From: Azoarcus sp. KH32C
Lineage (GTDB): Bacteria > Pseudomonadota > Gammaproteobacteria > Burkholderiales > Rhodocyclaceae
Assembly (NCBI RefSeq): GCF_000349945.1
Contig: NC_020516.1
Coordinates: 3,844,001 to 3,908,000, forward strand
Direction: 5' to 3'
DNA length: 64,000 nt
In this document: positions 50,373 to 59,318 of the stretch, one piece after another
Position numbering within the stretch: position 1 is the stretch's first letter
Layout: each line of letters opens with the position of its first letter
Program-made: the position numbers and the translations under genes
The notes under the pieces: model-generated
Seen by the model: only the letters and a program-made list of their open reading frames with translations
The model's database searches: none
Told to the model about the DNA's origin: nothing

Positions 50373-51921
50373 AGGCTCCGCCGGCCGCGAGCATCAACGC
50401 CGCCTCGTCCCCGCGCAGCTTCCACGGCGAATCGGCCGCCTGCACGCGCAGCGCGCGGTGCAGCAGATACGCCCGATTCGGAAGATGCAGATCCTCCGGC
50501 ACCCGCTGGCCGTTCGCGACATAGAACACGTCGAGCTGGCTGCTCACGGCCACGTCGAGCGCCGGCGCGAGGGACGCGGCTTCGTCGACCTTGGTCAGGA
50601 TGCAGCCGGCGAGATCCGGTCCGCGGTAGGCACGCACGACGTCGGCCAGCGTGTCGCCGCGGCAGGTGGAATTGAGCAGCAGCAGGCGACGCACGTTACC
50701 CGCGCCGGACAGCAGGGCCGCCTGCTCGGCGACCATGCGGTCGCGCTGGCTCATGCCCATCGTATCGATCAGCACGATGTGGCGATTGCGCAGCTCGGCG
50801 AGCGTCTGGCGCAGATCGGACGCGTCGCGCACCGAGAACACCGGCACGCCGAGGATCCGGCCGTAGATGCGGAGCTGTTCCTGGGCGCCGATCCGGTAGC
50901 CGTCGGTCGTGATCAGCGCGACCTTCTCGGCACCATGGCGCACGACGCAGCGTGCGGCAAGCTTGGCCGTGGTCGTCGTCTTGCCGACTCCGGTCGGGCC
51001 CACGAGCGCGTAGACGCCGCCGCGGTCGATGATGTCGGCGTCGGAAGCGATCGCGCCCAGACCGCGGGCGAGCGCATTCTTGACCGCGGCACGCGCCTCT
51101 TCGGGCGTCGCGTCTTCGGCGACGGATTCGGCCAGGCGGCGCGCGAGCACGCCGGAGAAACCGGCTTCAAGGAGCTCGCCGACGATCTCGGCACGGGCCG
51201 GGGCCTTGCGCCGCGTCTCGCCCCACGCAAAACCCGCGAGCTGACGTTCGATCATCGCGCGGATGCCGGCGAGTTCGCCCATCAGCTGGGCGTTCGCTTC
51301 CTGCAATGCGCGCACGCGCTCGTCTTCAGCCGCAGGGGCAGAAGCCCGCGCAGCGGCTTCGGCAACCGGCTGCGGCGCCACGGGCTGAACCTTGCGGGCC
51401 GCGGGTGCCGGCGCGAACTCGCGCTGCGATGCGGGCATTTCGGGCATCGGGGCTTCCGGCATCGCCCAGTCGTCCGCAGCGTATTCCGCCGCGTAGCGGT
51501 CTTCGATCTCGGCCTCGCGCCGACGCATCACGTAGTCGGCGGTCTCGACGCGCGGCGGGTTGAACGGGCGGATCACCGGCGCCTTGCGCGGCGGCGGCGA
51601 GGGGGGCGAGAGCGGCTGCGCGGGCGCGGAGCGGCCCGACAGGCTCACCTGGAAGTCGTCATCGTCGAAGTCGAGCATCGCCGGCCGGCTGGACGCGGGC
51701 GGCGGCGCCGGACGGCGCTCCATCGCGGGCTGCGGCGCAACCGGCGCGGCTGGCCTCGCAGCGCCCGGCAGCGAACCGACCTCGTCGGCGGGCAGCGCAA
51801 GGATCTCGACTCCCCCTTCGACCGCGCGGTTCGACAACACGATCGCATCGGCACCGAGTTCGGCCTTCAGGGCACGCAGAGCCTCACGGGCGGTTTGGGC
51901 GAAATAGCGCTTGACGTTCAT
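50371..51921 (-). CDS. flhF: Flagellar GTPase FlhF (SRP-like)
   Basis: 516 residues. The N-terminal YFAQTAREALRALKAELG stretch is the conserved FlhF start; a Pro/Ala-rich linker follows (about 50-200), then the NG domain with P-loop GPTGVGKT at 308-315, TTDGYRIGAQEQLRIYGRILGVP and DTMGMSQRD. FlhF recruits early flagellar proteins to the pole. It precedes the FlhG-like gene and follows flhA; the 144-bp gap from flhA (51922-52065) contains no gene. Confidence 0.95.
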   Translation of the reverse strand: MNVKRYFAQTAREALRALKAELGADAIVLSNRAVEGGVEILALPADEVGSLPGAARPAAPVAPQPAMERRPAPPPASSRPAMLDFDDDDFQVSLSGRSAPAQPLSPPSPPPRKAPVIRPFNPPRVETADYVMRRREAEIEDRYAAEYAADDWAMPEAPMPEMPASQREFAPAPAARKVQPVAPQPVAEAAARASAPAAEDERVRALQEANAQLMGELAGIRAMIERQLAGFAWGETRRKAPARAEIVGELLEAGFSGVLARRLAESVAEDATPEEARAAVKNALARGLGAIASDADIIDRGGVYALVGPTGVGKTTTTAKLAARCVVRHGAEKVALITTDGYRIGAQEQLRIYGRILGVPVFSVRDASDLRQTLAELRNRHIVLIDTMGMSQRDRMVAEQAALLSGAGNVRRLLLLNSTCRGDTLADVVRAYRGPDLAGCILTKVDEAASLAPALDVAVSSQLDVFYVANGQRVPEDLHLPNRAYLLHRALRVQAADSPWKLRGDEAALMLAAGGA

Positions 51922-52065
51922 TTTGACTCTCCCGACTGCTACGCATCTCGCGCAGCATGGAGCCGATTATGGACGGCGAGGCTCGACTCGATAGCGTGGA
52001 ATAAACCGGGTTTCCCCCCGCTAATCCGCCGCCGGCGAGATCTGGCGTTCAGGCCGGAACGAGGC

Positions 52066-54174
52066 TCAGCGCCCTGCTCCGCCGACCATCGCGCTCACGC
52101 GGATCGTGCGGGTTTCCGGCACTTCGGAGTTCGCGATCACCTTCAGCGAGGGTACGGCACGGCGCAGGAAGCGCGACAGCAGCCAGCGCAGTTGCGGCGG
52201 CACGAGCAGCACCGGCGGCAGGCCGATGTCCTCCTGGCGCTGCGAGGTTTCCGCGACGTGGCGCAGCAGTCCGTCGGCGAGACTCGGCTCGATCACCGCG
52301 CCCTCGCCGCCGCCGGAGGTCATCGCCTGCATCAGGATGCGTTCGAGCGTCGGATCCAGTGCCATCACCTGAACGTCGGAATTGCCCGGGAACAGGCTCT
52401 GCACGATCGCGCGACCGAGCGCCTGGCGCACGCGCGTCGTGAGCTCGATCGGGTCCTGCACGCGCGGCGCGTTTTCCGCCAGCACCTCGATGATCGTGCG
52501 CATGTCGCGGATATTGACGCCTTCGTCGAGCAAGTTCTGCAGCACGCGCTGCACCGCGGACACCGACAGCAACGCGGGCACGAGGTCCTCGACGAGCTTC
52601 GGCGTGGTCTTGCTGATGTGGTCGAGCAGCGCCTGCGTCTCCTGGCGGCCCAGCAACTCGGAGGCGTGCGTCAGGATCAGGTTGTTGAGATGCGTCGCGA
52701 CGACCGTGCTCGCATCGACGACCGTGTAGCCGAGCGCATGCGCCTGCTCCCGCTGCGAGGCGTCGATCCAGAAGGCCGGCAGATTGAAGGCAGGATCGCG
52801 CGTCTCGCGCCCGGCGAGCGGCCCGCTGACCCGCCCCGGGTTGATCGCGAGATACTGCCCGGGATAGGCCTCACCGCTGCCGATTTCGACCCCCTTCAAT
52901 GCGATGCGGTAGGCGTTCGGCTTCAGTTCGAGGTTGTCGCGGATATGCACCGGCGCCGACAGGAAGCCGACCTCCTGCGCGAACTTCTTGCGCAGACCGC
53001 GGATGCGCTTCAAGAGCTCCCCGTCCTGCCCCTTGTCGACCATGGGGATCAGCCGGTAGCCGACTTCGAGCCCCAGCACGTCGACCGGCGCGACATCGTT
53101 CCAGCTCGCCTCCAACGACTCCGCTGCCGGCTGTGCGGCTGCGGCGGCGGGCTTCGCGCGCGCGGCTGCCTCGGCCTCCTGCCGCTCGATCCCGATCCGC
53201 CGCCACGCGAGCCAGCCCAGCGCACTCGCGATCAGGATGAACACCAGGTTCGGCATCCCCGGGATCAGGCCCAGCACGCCGATGATCGCCGCAGTGAGCA
53301 TCAGGACGCGCGGATTCGAGAACACCTGCGTGATGACCAGGCCGCCGACATCGGCCTCGTCGCCGACACGCGACACGACGAGGCCCGCCGCCACCGAGAT
53401 GATCAGCGCCGGAATCTGCGCGACGAGACCGTCGCCGATTGTCAGCAGCGTATAAGTATTGACCGCGACGCCAGCCTCCATGTCGTGCTGCACGATGCCG
53501 ACCAGCAGCCCGCCGACGATGTTGATCAGCAGGATCAGGATGCCCGCGACCGCGTCGCCGCGGACGAACTTCGACGCACCGTCCATTGCGCCGTAGAACT
53601 CGGATTCCTGCGCGACCTCTTTGCGTCGCTGCTTCGCCGCCGCCTCATCGATCAGCCCGGCGTTCAGGTCGGCGTCGATCGCCATCTGCTTGCCCGGCAT
53701 CGCATCCAAAGTGAAACGCGCGGCCACTTCCGCGATCCGCCCGGCGCCCTTCGTCACGACGACGAAGTTGATCACGACGAGGATCACGAAAACCACGATA
53801 CCGATCGCCGTGTTGCCGCCGACGAGGAAGTGCCCGAAGGCCTCGATCACCTTGCCGGCCGCGTCGGGCCCGGTGTGGCCTTCGAGCAGCACGATCCGCG
53901 TCGAGGCGACGTTCAGCGCAAGCCGCAGCAGCGTCGTCACCAGCAGGACAGTCGGAAACACCGAGAACTCGAGCGGGCGACGCGTGTACATCGACACCAG
54001 CATCACCATCACCGCGATCGCGATGTTGAACGTGAAGAACACGTCCAGCACGAAGGCCGGCAAGGGCAGCACCATCATGGACAGCACCATGATGATGAAG
54101 ATCGGCGCACCGAGCATCCGCACGTTCGTCGGCGTCAGCAGCATCCGCAGGTTCAGGGTCTCGTTCGTCGCCAT
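52066..54174 (-). CDS. flhA: Flagellar export apparatus protein FlhA
   Basis: 702 residues: eight predicted membrane helices in the first about 330 residues, with the family signature TLLRLALNVASTRIVLLEGH near residue 80 and GDAVAGILILLINIVGGLLVG, then a cytoplasmic domain of about 350 residues with DVLGLEVGYRLIPMVD and HLNNLILTHASELLGRQE. It is the major export gate component. It starts 24 bp after flhB. Confidence 0.97.
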   Translation of the reverse strand: MATNETLNLRMLLTPTNVRMLGAPIFIIMVLSMMVLPLPAFVLDVFFTFNIAIAVMVMLVSMYTRRPLEFSVFPTVLLVTTLLRLALNVASTRIVLLEGHTGPDAAGKVIEAFGHFLVGGNTAIGIVVFVILVVINFVVVTKGAGRIAEVAARFTLDAMPGKQMAIDADLNAGLIDEAAAKQRRKEVAQESEFYGAMDGASKFVRGDAVAGILILLINIVGGLLVGIVQHDMEAGVAVNTYTLLTIGDGLVAQIPALIISVAAGLVVSRVGDEADVGGLVITQVFSNPRVLMLTAAIIGVLGLIPGMPNLVFILIASALGWLAWRRIGIERQEAEAAARAKPAAAAAQPAAESLEASWNDVAPVDVLGLEVGYRLIPMVDKGQDGELLKRIRGLRKKFAQEVGFLSAPVHIRDNLELKPNAYRIALKGVEIGSGEAYPGQYLAINPGRVSGPLAGRETRDPAFNLPAFWIDASQREQAHALGYTVVDASTVVATHLNNLILTHASELLGRQETQALLDHISKTTPKLVEDLVPALLSVSAVQRVLQNLLDEGVNIRDMRTIIEVLAENAPRVQDPIELTTRVRQALGRAIVQSLFPGNSDVQVMALDPTLERILMQAMTSGGGEGAVIEPSLADGLLRHVAETSQRQEDIGLPPVLLVPPQLRWLLSRFLRRAVPSLKVIANSEVPETRTIRVSAMVGGAGR

Positions 54175-54198
54175 CTGTTACGTCCTTTCCGCGCCCGC

Positions 54199-55338
54199 TC
54201 AGTCGGGCGAGCCCGGATCCATGTCCTCAGGCACCGGCAGTGTCGCCGGCGCCACGGGCGGCAAGCCCCCCTTCGCCAACCAGTGGTTCAACTGGTAGAC
54301 GTAGGCCATCACTTCGGCCACCGCCGTGTACAGCGCCCCCGGCACCGCGTGCTCCAGCTCGCAGTGCTTGTACAGCGCACGCGCCAGCGGCGGCGCCTCC
54401 AGCAACGGTACCTTGTGTTCCTTCGCGAGCTCGCGGATCTTCAGCGCCAACTCGCCGCGCCCCTTCGCGACCACGATCGGCGCCCGCATCTTCTGCGCGT
54501 CGTACTTCAGCGCCACCGAGAAGTGGGTCGGGTTGGTCACGACCACGTCCGCCTTCGGCACCTGCGCCATCATCCGGCGCCGCGCCATCTCGCGCTGCAT
54601 GCCGCGGATACGCGCCTTGACATGCGGATCGCCTTCCTGTTCCTTGCTCTCGCGCTTGACCTCTTCCTTCGTCATGCGCAGGCGCTTGTTGTACTGCCAG
54701 AGCTGGAAGGGCACGTCGACCAGCGCGAGGATCGCCAGCCCCATGATGATCAGCAGCGCCGACATCAGCACCGTGTGGAGGAAGTCCGGTACCGCGCTCT
54801 CGATGGCCTCCCCCATCAGCGTGAAGATGTGCTCGCGCTCGCGCCAGACGGCATATGCACCGACGACCCCGACGATGCCCGTCTTCATCAGCGACTTCAC
54901 CAGCTCGGCGACGCCGTGCATCGAAAACATCCGCGCGAAGCCCTGCACCGGATCCATGCGCTCGAACTTGAAGCTCAGCACGTTGGGCGAGAACACGAAG
55001 CCGCCCATCAGGATCGGTGCTGCGATCGCCGACACCATCAGGATGGCGAAGAGCGGCGTCATCGTCATGAGCGTATCCATGAACAACCCGAGCACGCCTT
55101 CGAGCATCTTGTTCTGATCGACGAGCTTGACGCGCTCGATGTGGAAACCCTCGCGCAACATCCCGAGCATGCGGCCCGACATCCACCCGCCCATGACCCA
55201 CAGGCCGGCGACACCCGCCAGCAGCACGAGGAAGGTCGACAGCTCGCGCGACTGCGGAACCTGCCCTTCCTCGCGGGCCTGCTCCAGCCGTCGTGCAGAT
55301 GGCTGTTCTGTCTTCTCTAGATCGCTGTCGTCGGCCAT
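54199..55338 (-). CDS. flhB: Flagellar export switch protein FlhB
   Basis: 379 residues. N-terminal EKTEQPSARRLEQAREEGQVPQSRE is the FlhB hallmark; four membrane helices follow (about 33-52, 92-116, 145-165, 185-210). The self-cleavage motif NPTH is at 269-272 (VVVTNPTHFSVALKYD), which switches export specificity. The C-terminal tail is Pro-rich and non-conserved. First gene of the block flhB-flhA-flhF-flhG-fliA-motC-motD. The 144-bp upstream gap (55339-55482) holds a hairpin CCGGTCG-ATAAG-CGACCGG (55431-55449) and no gene. Confidence 0.97.
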   Translation of the reverse strand: MADDSDLEKTEQPSARRLEQAREEGQVPQSRELSTFLVLLAGVAGLWVMGGWMSGRMLGMLREGFHIERVKLVDQNKMLEGVLGLFMDTLMTMTPLFAILMVSAIAAPILMGGFVFSPNVLSFKFERMDPVQGFARMFSMHGVAELVKSLMKTGIVGVVGAYAVWREREHIFTLMGEAIESAVPDFLHTVLMSALLIIMGLAILALVDVPFQLWQYNKRLRMTKEEVKRESKEQEGDPHVKARIRGMQREMARRRMMAQVPKADVVVTNPTHFSVALKYDAQKMRAPIVVAKGRGELALKIRELAKEHKVPLLEAPPLARALYKHCELEHAVPGALYTAVAEVMAYVYQLNHWLAKGGLPPVAPATLPVPEDMDPGSPD

Positions 55339-55482
55339 TGCCGCGCCCCTGCCTGCCTCGTGCCGACCGCCCGCTCAATGCGGACGAACCCCGACACAGG
55401 GCAATTATCGCCGGCAGGCGGCAAGCACTGCCGGTCGATAAGCGACCGGAAAAGCCCTCAATTCAGGAAATGGAAACGGCGC

Positions 55483-55941
55483 TCAGCGCCCGGCGGGAAG
55501 CTTGTCGATGCCGCGGATCTTGTCGCCGGCGCGCACGCCGCGCCCCGCGAACCAACCCTCGTTCATTTCGAGCGCGAAGCGCGCGGGGCCGGCCGCGCAG
55601 TGACTGTCCAGGGTCTGCGGCTTCATGTCCTCGATGTTGAGGATGCGCCCCTCGCGATCAAGGAAAGCAACCGACAGCGGAAGCAGCGTGTTCTTCATCC
55701 ACATGCAGTGCCGCGCGTCTTCGGTGAAGACGAAGACCATGCCGTGCTGCGCCGGCATCATCGGGCGATTCATCAGCCCGATCTGGCGGGTCATGTCCGT
55801 GTGCGCCAGTTCCGCCTCGATGCGGTACATCCCCGCCCCAAGTTCGACCACCGGCAAATCCGCCCGCGCCGCCGGCACGACGCACATCGACCCGATGGCC
55901 AGGACTGCTGCGGCGCAAGCGCCCACTGCGCGGAACTTCAT
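55483..55941 (-). CDS. DUF192 periplasmic protein
   Basis: 152 residues with a signal peptide (residues about 1-26, ACAAAVLAIGSMCVVPAARA) and a DUF192 barrel (VELGAGMYRIEAELAHTDMTRQIGLMNRPMMPAQHGMVFVF, then HCMWMKNTLLPLSVAFLDREGRIL). Small exported family of unknown function. ATG 55941 is preferred over longer starts. The preceding gene on this strand, rluE, ends 58 bp upstream. It ends 144 bp before flhB. Confidence 0.88.
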   Translation of the reverse strand: MKFRAVGACAAAVLAIGSMCVVPAARADLPVVELGAGMYRIEAELAHTDMTRQIGLMNRPMMPAQHGMVFVFTEDARHCMWMKNTLLPLSVAFLDREGRILNIEDMKPQTLDSHCAAGPARFALEMNEGWFAGRGVRAGDKIRGIDKLPAGR

Positions 55942-55999
55942 GGATGCATCACCCGGAATGGCTGGAGCGCGCAATTCTACTCCCGCCGCACGGGCCGTG

Positions 56000-56635
56000 C
56001 TAAGGGCGACGACCACGCGGCCCGGCAGGCCGCGGCCTGCGTCCCACACCTGTCGGCGGTCCCGGACGCTGCCCCGCCGCCACTGCCGGCATCGCAATCT
56101 CTTCGCTGCGCCACTGCCCCGGGAGCAGACCGCCCAGCGACCAGTCGCCGATGCGCACCCGGATCAGGCGCAAGGTCGGGAACCCCGCCTTCGCCGTCAT
56201 CCGCCGCACCTGGCGATTCTTCCCTTCGCGCAGCACGATCTCGACCCAGCTCGTCGGCACGCTCTTGCGAAAGCGCACCGGCGGATCGCGCGGCCACAAC
56301 CAGTCCGGCTCCGAAATACACCGCGCCTCGCACGGGCGCGTGACGAAATCCCCCAAGTCCAGCCCGCCACGCAGCCGCGCCAGCGCCGCCTCGTCCGGCT
56401 CTCCCTCGACCTGCACGACATAGGTCTTCGGCAACTTGTGCCGCGGATCGGTGATCCGATGCTGCAACCCGCCGTCGTCGGTGAGCAGCAGCAAGCCCTC
56501 GCTGTCCGTGTCCAGCCGGCCGGCGGCATACACGCCCGGCACCGCGACGAAATCCTTCAGCGTCGGCCGCCCCGGCTCCCCGGAAAACTGGCAGATCACC
56601 CCGTAAGGCTTGTTCAGAAGAATCAGGCGGGACAT
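56000..56635 (-). CDS. rluE: 23S rRNA pseudouridine synthase (RluE-like)
   Basis: 211 residues, the RluE branch of RsuA-family enzymes without an S4 domain. N-terminal LILLNKPYGVICQFSGEPG; catalytic Asp in AGRLDTDSEGLLLLTDDG (residue about 42); KTYVVQVEGEP and GKNRQVRRMTAKAGFPTLRLIRVRIG follow. RluE modifies U2457 of 23S rRNA in E. coli. The C-terminus (about 30 residues) is Arg/Pro/Gly-rich and non-conserved. It lies near tRNA-Ser(TGA), which is upstream on the same strand. Confidence 0.93.
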   Translation of the reverse strand: MSRLILLNKPYGVICQFSGEPGRPTLKDFVAVPGVYAAGRLDTDSEGLLLLTDDGGLQHRITDPRHKLPKTYVVQVEGEPDEAALARLRGGLDLGDFVTRPCEARCISEPDWLWPRDPPVRFRKSVPTSWVEIVLREGKNRQVRRMTAKAGFPTLRLIRVRIGDWSLGGLLPGQWRSEEIAMPAVAAGQRPGPPTGVGRRPRPAGPRGRRP

Positions 56636-56706
56636 TTTTGGTAGGGGAGCCTCGCGAGCGACAACAGTCCGCCGTTATGCGCCCTTGACGGCCCCGTGTA
56701 GCCATG

Positions 56707-56728
56707 AAAAACGCGCCTTGCGGCGCGT
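56707..56728 (-). terminator. Rho-independent terminator after tRNA-Ser(TGA)
   Basis: On the minus strand ACGCGCC-GCAA-GGCGCGT followed by TTTT. It lies 17 bp past the tRNA 3' end. Confidence 0.85.
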
Positions 56729-56744
56729 CTCTGTCTTGACGTCT

Positions 56745-56834
56745 TGGCGGAGGCGGTGAGATTCGAACTCACGGATGGCTTTCACCATCGCCGGTTTTCA
56801 AGACCGGTGCATTCAACCGCTCTGCCACACCTCC
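56745..56834 (-). tRNA. tRNA-Ser(TGA)
   Basis: Minus strand: the acceptor arm GGAGGTG pairs with CGCCTCC, with one G-U, followed by discriminator G and an encoded CCA. The anticodon arm CACCGGTCTTGAAAACCGGC carries TGA, which reads UCA and related serine codons. A long variable arm (GATGGTGAAAGCCATC) and the GAGTTCGAATCTC T-arm confirm a class II serine tRNA. Length is 90 including CCA. Confidence 0.97.
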
Positions 56835-56868
56835 GGGAGCGCGGAGTATACCACCAGCACGCCGCGCG

Positions 56869-58173
56869 TCAGCCCCGTTCGAACAGCGCTATCGACTCGA
56901 CATGCGAAGTCTGCGGGAACATGTTCGCGATGCCCGCGCCCTTCAGCACGTAGCCCTTCTCGCGCACCAGCACAGCGGCATCGCGCGCAAGCGTCGCCGG
57001 GTTGCATGACACATACACGATGCGCGGTGGCATCTGCGCCTCGCTCAATGCCTTGACGACCGCGATCGCCCCCTCGCGCGGCGGATCGATCAGCAGCTTG
57101 TCGAGCCGGCCCAGCGCCGCGAGGCTGTCCTCGGTCGCCTCGAAGAGATTCGCGGCGTGGAATTCGCAGCGCTCCGCGAGGCCGTTTCGCCGCGCATTCT
57201 CCCGCGCGCGCGCGACCAGCGCTTCGCTCCCCTCGACCCCGACCATCGTCGCCCCCCGGCTCGCGATCGGCAGGCTGAAATTGCCCAGTCCGCAGAACAG
57301 ATCGGCGATCCGCTCGCCCGGCTGCGGGTCGAGCAGTTGCATCGACCGCCGGATCAGCAGTCGGTTGATATCCACGTTGACCTGGGTGAAGTCCGTCGGC
57401 AGGAAATCCATCGTCACGCCGAATTCCGGCAGCGTGTACGCCAGCCCCGGCCCCTTCTTCGGATGCAGCGGACGGGCACTCGCCGGATTGGTCCCGGGCT
57501 GCTGCCAGACCTGGACGCCCCACTGGTCGGCGAATGCCGCGAGGCGCCGCTCATCGTCCGGTTTAAAGGGCAGCAAATTGCGGAAGACCAGCACCGTCGC
57601 AGTGTCGGCCACGGCGATTTCGATCTGAGGCAAACGGTCGGAAATCGACAGTCCGGCGATCAGTTCATGCAAGGCCGGCAGCATCGCCGAAATGCCCGGC
57701 GGAAGGACCGGACAGGTCCGCATGTCCGCAATGTAGCTGCTGCGCCGTTCGTGAAAGCCGACCAGCACACCGCCCTTCGACGGCACCAGCCGCACGCCGA
57801 TCCGTGCCCGGTAGCGATAGCCCCAGGCCGGCCCGTGGATCGCCGGATAGATGATGTCGGCCTTGACCTTGCCGACGTGCCACAGAGCGTTCTCCAGCAC
57901 CCGCTGCTTCGTCGCCACCTGCGCCACGGAGTCCAGATGCTGCATGGAACAGCCGCCGCAGACGCCATAGTGAGGACACTTGGGCGCGACCCGCTGTGCG
58001 CTCGCCTTGAGGATGCGGGTCACGTCCGCAAGCTCGTAGGACGGACGCTGCCGGTGGACGACATACTCCACCCGTTCGCCCAGCAAGGCACCGTCGACGA
58101 AGACGACCTTCCCCTCGACGTGTGTGACGCCGCGACCCTCGTGGTCCAGCGATTCAATGACTGCGACAGGCAT
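56869..58173 (-). CDS. rlmD: 23S rRNA (uracil1939-C5)-methyltransferase
   Basis: 434 residues. N-terminal TRAM-like region (IESLDHEGRGVTHVEGKVVFVDGALLGE), [4Fe-4S] cysteines in CPHYGVCGGCSMQH, then the SAM-dependent domain with DLFCGLGNFSLPIA and the catalytic Cys in VSCNPATLARD. It methylates U1939. ATG 58173 (MPVAVIES) is preferred over a TTG at 58188. It diverges from a hypothetical gene. Confidence 0.95.
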   Translation of the reverse strand: MPVAVIESLDHEGRGVTHVEGKVVFVDGALLGERVEYVVHRQRPSYELADVTRILKASAQRVAPKCPHYGVCGGCSMQHLDSVAQVATKQRVLENALWHVGKVKADIIYPAIHGPAWGYRYRARIGVRLVPSKGGVLVGFHERRSSYIADMRTCPVLPPGISAMLPALHELIAGLSISDRLPQIEIAVADTATVLVFRNLLPFKPDDERRLAAFADQWGVQVWQQPGTNPASARPLHPKKGPGLAYTLPEFGVTMDFLPTDFTQVNVDINRLLIRRSMQLLDPQPGERIADLFCGLGNFSLPIASRGATMVGVEGSEALVARARENARRNGLAERCEFHAANLFEATEDSLAALGRLDKLLIDPPREGAIAVVKALSEAQMPPRIVYVSCNPATLARDAAVLVREKGYVLKGAGIANMFPQTSHVESIALFERG

Positions 58174-58307
58174 GAAACTCGCGCCCAAAAGAGCGCGATT
58201 TTACCGCTCGCCACGGCACTTTACATGGTGGCGCCTATAATTTGCTGGGGCTCCGAGTCAGCCTTCGAGACCCAAAGTTTGCCCGGATATGCAAAGCGAC
58301 CACCATC

Positions 58308-58796
58308 ATGGACCATCCTTCGGAATCGACTTTTGACACCCATGCGGCATACCGCCAGGCAGTAACAGAGGCGCTCACTCTGGCCGGCCAGACGATCATC
58401 ATCTTCGACCCCGACCTCGGGGAATGCGGATTCGAAGCCCCGGGCACGCTCGCGCTCCTCGAAGCCGCCTGCCAGAAATCCCCGCGCAGCGATGCCTTGC
58501 GCATCGTGGTGCACGACCCTGGCTTCATCGAGCGGGATTGCCCACGGCTGCAGCGCTTTCTTTCGAACTACGCCCACCGTGCGAGCCTGCGCATCAGCGA
58601 TCCGGGATCGCGCAACTGGACGCAGCCCTTCATCGTCGTCGACAGCGAGCACCTCGTCACACGCTTTCATCCGGCATTGCCTCGCGGAAAGGCCTGCTTC
58701 GCGATGCCAAGGTCCACCGCCAGCCTCTGCATACAATTTGAAACAATGTGGTTGCGCGCCGAAAATCATGCAACGGGCGCCCCGCTTGGACTCTAG
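58308..58796 (+). CDS. Hypothetical protein
   Basis: 162 residues, soluble. Residues 20-85 show alternating hydrophobic strands and charged turns (ALTLAGQTIIIFDPDLGECGF, RIVVHDPGFIERDCPRLQRFL) with Asp-rich loops, and FIVVDSEHLVTRFHPALPRGKA near residue 120. The pattern recalls the fold of phospholipase D-like or DUF7931-type betaproteobacterial proteins, but no HKD motif is present and I cannot assign a function. A TATAAT at 58236-58241 could be its -10. The reading frame continues upstream to 58242; ATG 58308 is preferred. Confidence 0.6.
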   Translation: MDHPSESTFDTHAAYRQAVTEALTLAGQTIIIFDPDLGECGFEAPGTLALLEAACQKSPRSDALRIVVHDPGFIERDCPRLQRFLSNYAHRASLRISDPGSRNWTQPFIVVDSEHLVTRFHPALPRGKACFAMPRSTASLCIQFETMWLRAENHATGAPLGL

Positions 58797-58960
58797 GCCC
58801 GACCGACCTCAAAGGCTGCACATATTGCATTGCACCAAAAATTTGTCGGAACATGGGATAGACTGCTAAACTTTCTTCCGAGATCTGCCGGCGCCCCAGA
58901 AAGGCCTTGCTGGCCGGTTGCGTTCCACTGCTCTGCATTCAACAAAAAAGGATTCCCACG

Positions 58961-59200
58961 ATGAAACAGTCGCTCCTCGTTGCCTCCCTGATCGCTCTCG
59001 CCGTCGCCGCTTGCGGCAAGAAGGAAGAAGCTGCTGCTCCGGCGCCCGCTCCGGCCGCCACCGCTCCGGCTGCTCCCGCCGCCGCTCCTGAAGCTGCCAA
59101 GGAAGCTGCTGCCGCTCCGGCCGAAGCTGCCAAGGAAGCCGCTCCCGCCGCTGCCCCGGCTGCTGCTGCCGAGCCCGCCAAGGAAGGCGCCGCGAAGTAA
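58961..59200 (+). CDS. Small Ala/Pro/Glu/Lys-rich lipoprotein
   Basis: 79 residues. Signal MKQSLLVASLIALAVAAC with lipobox Cys at residue 18, then GKKEE and a low-complexity tail of Ala, Pro, Glu and Lys. The units PEAAKEAA and AEAAKEAA repeat. The codon choice (gct, gcc, gcg, ccg) differs little from neighbours. Function unknown; comparable to short alanine-rich outer-membrane lipoproteins. It stands alone between a hypothetical gene and the bamC terminator. Confidence 0.7.
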   Translation: MKQSLLVASLIALAVAACGKKEEAAAPAPAPAATAPAAPAAAPEAAKEAAAAPAEAAKEAAPAAAPAAAAEPAKEGAAK

Positions 59201-59217
59201 TTCGCGATCAGCGCAAC

Positions 59218-59248
59218 AAAAAAAGCCGGCATATGCCGGCTTTTTTTT
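59218..59248. terminator. Bidirectional terminator between the lipoprotein gene and bamC
   Basis: AAAAAAA-GCCGGC-ATAT-GCCGGC-TTTTTTTT: a symmetric hairpin with A/T runs on both sides, serving the plus-strand lipoprotein gene and the minus-strand bamC gene. Confidence 0.92.
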
Positions 59249-59318
59249 GTCCCTGCTGCGCGCGATGCGGCAGGAATCCTGATCGCGGACCGCGCGGTGA
59301 CGCGGCCCGCTATAACGA

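Noticed and set aside
49513..55320. A 1935-codon plus-strand frame antisense to the flagellar block
   Set aside because: Composition (His, Arg, Asp, Gln rich) is the usual complement of high-GC genes; FlhB, FlhA and FlhF are unmistakable on the other strand.
55431..55449. Hairpin CCGGTCG-ATAAG-CGACCGG as a terminator of the DUF192 gene
   Set aside because: No T-run on the minus strand after the stem; noted only in the flhB entry.
55339..55482. Sigma-28 promoter for flhB
   Set aside because: A GCGATAA-like -10 is present on the minus strand, but no TAAA-type -35 at the right distance.
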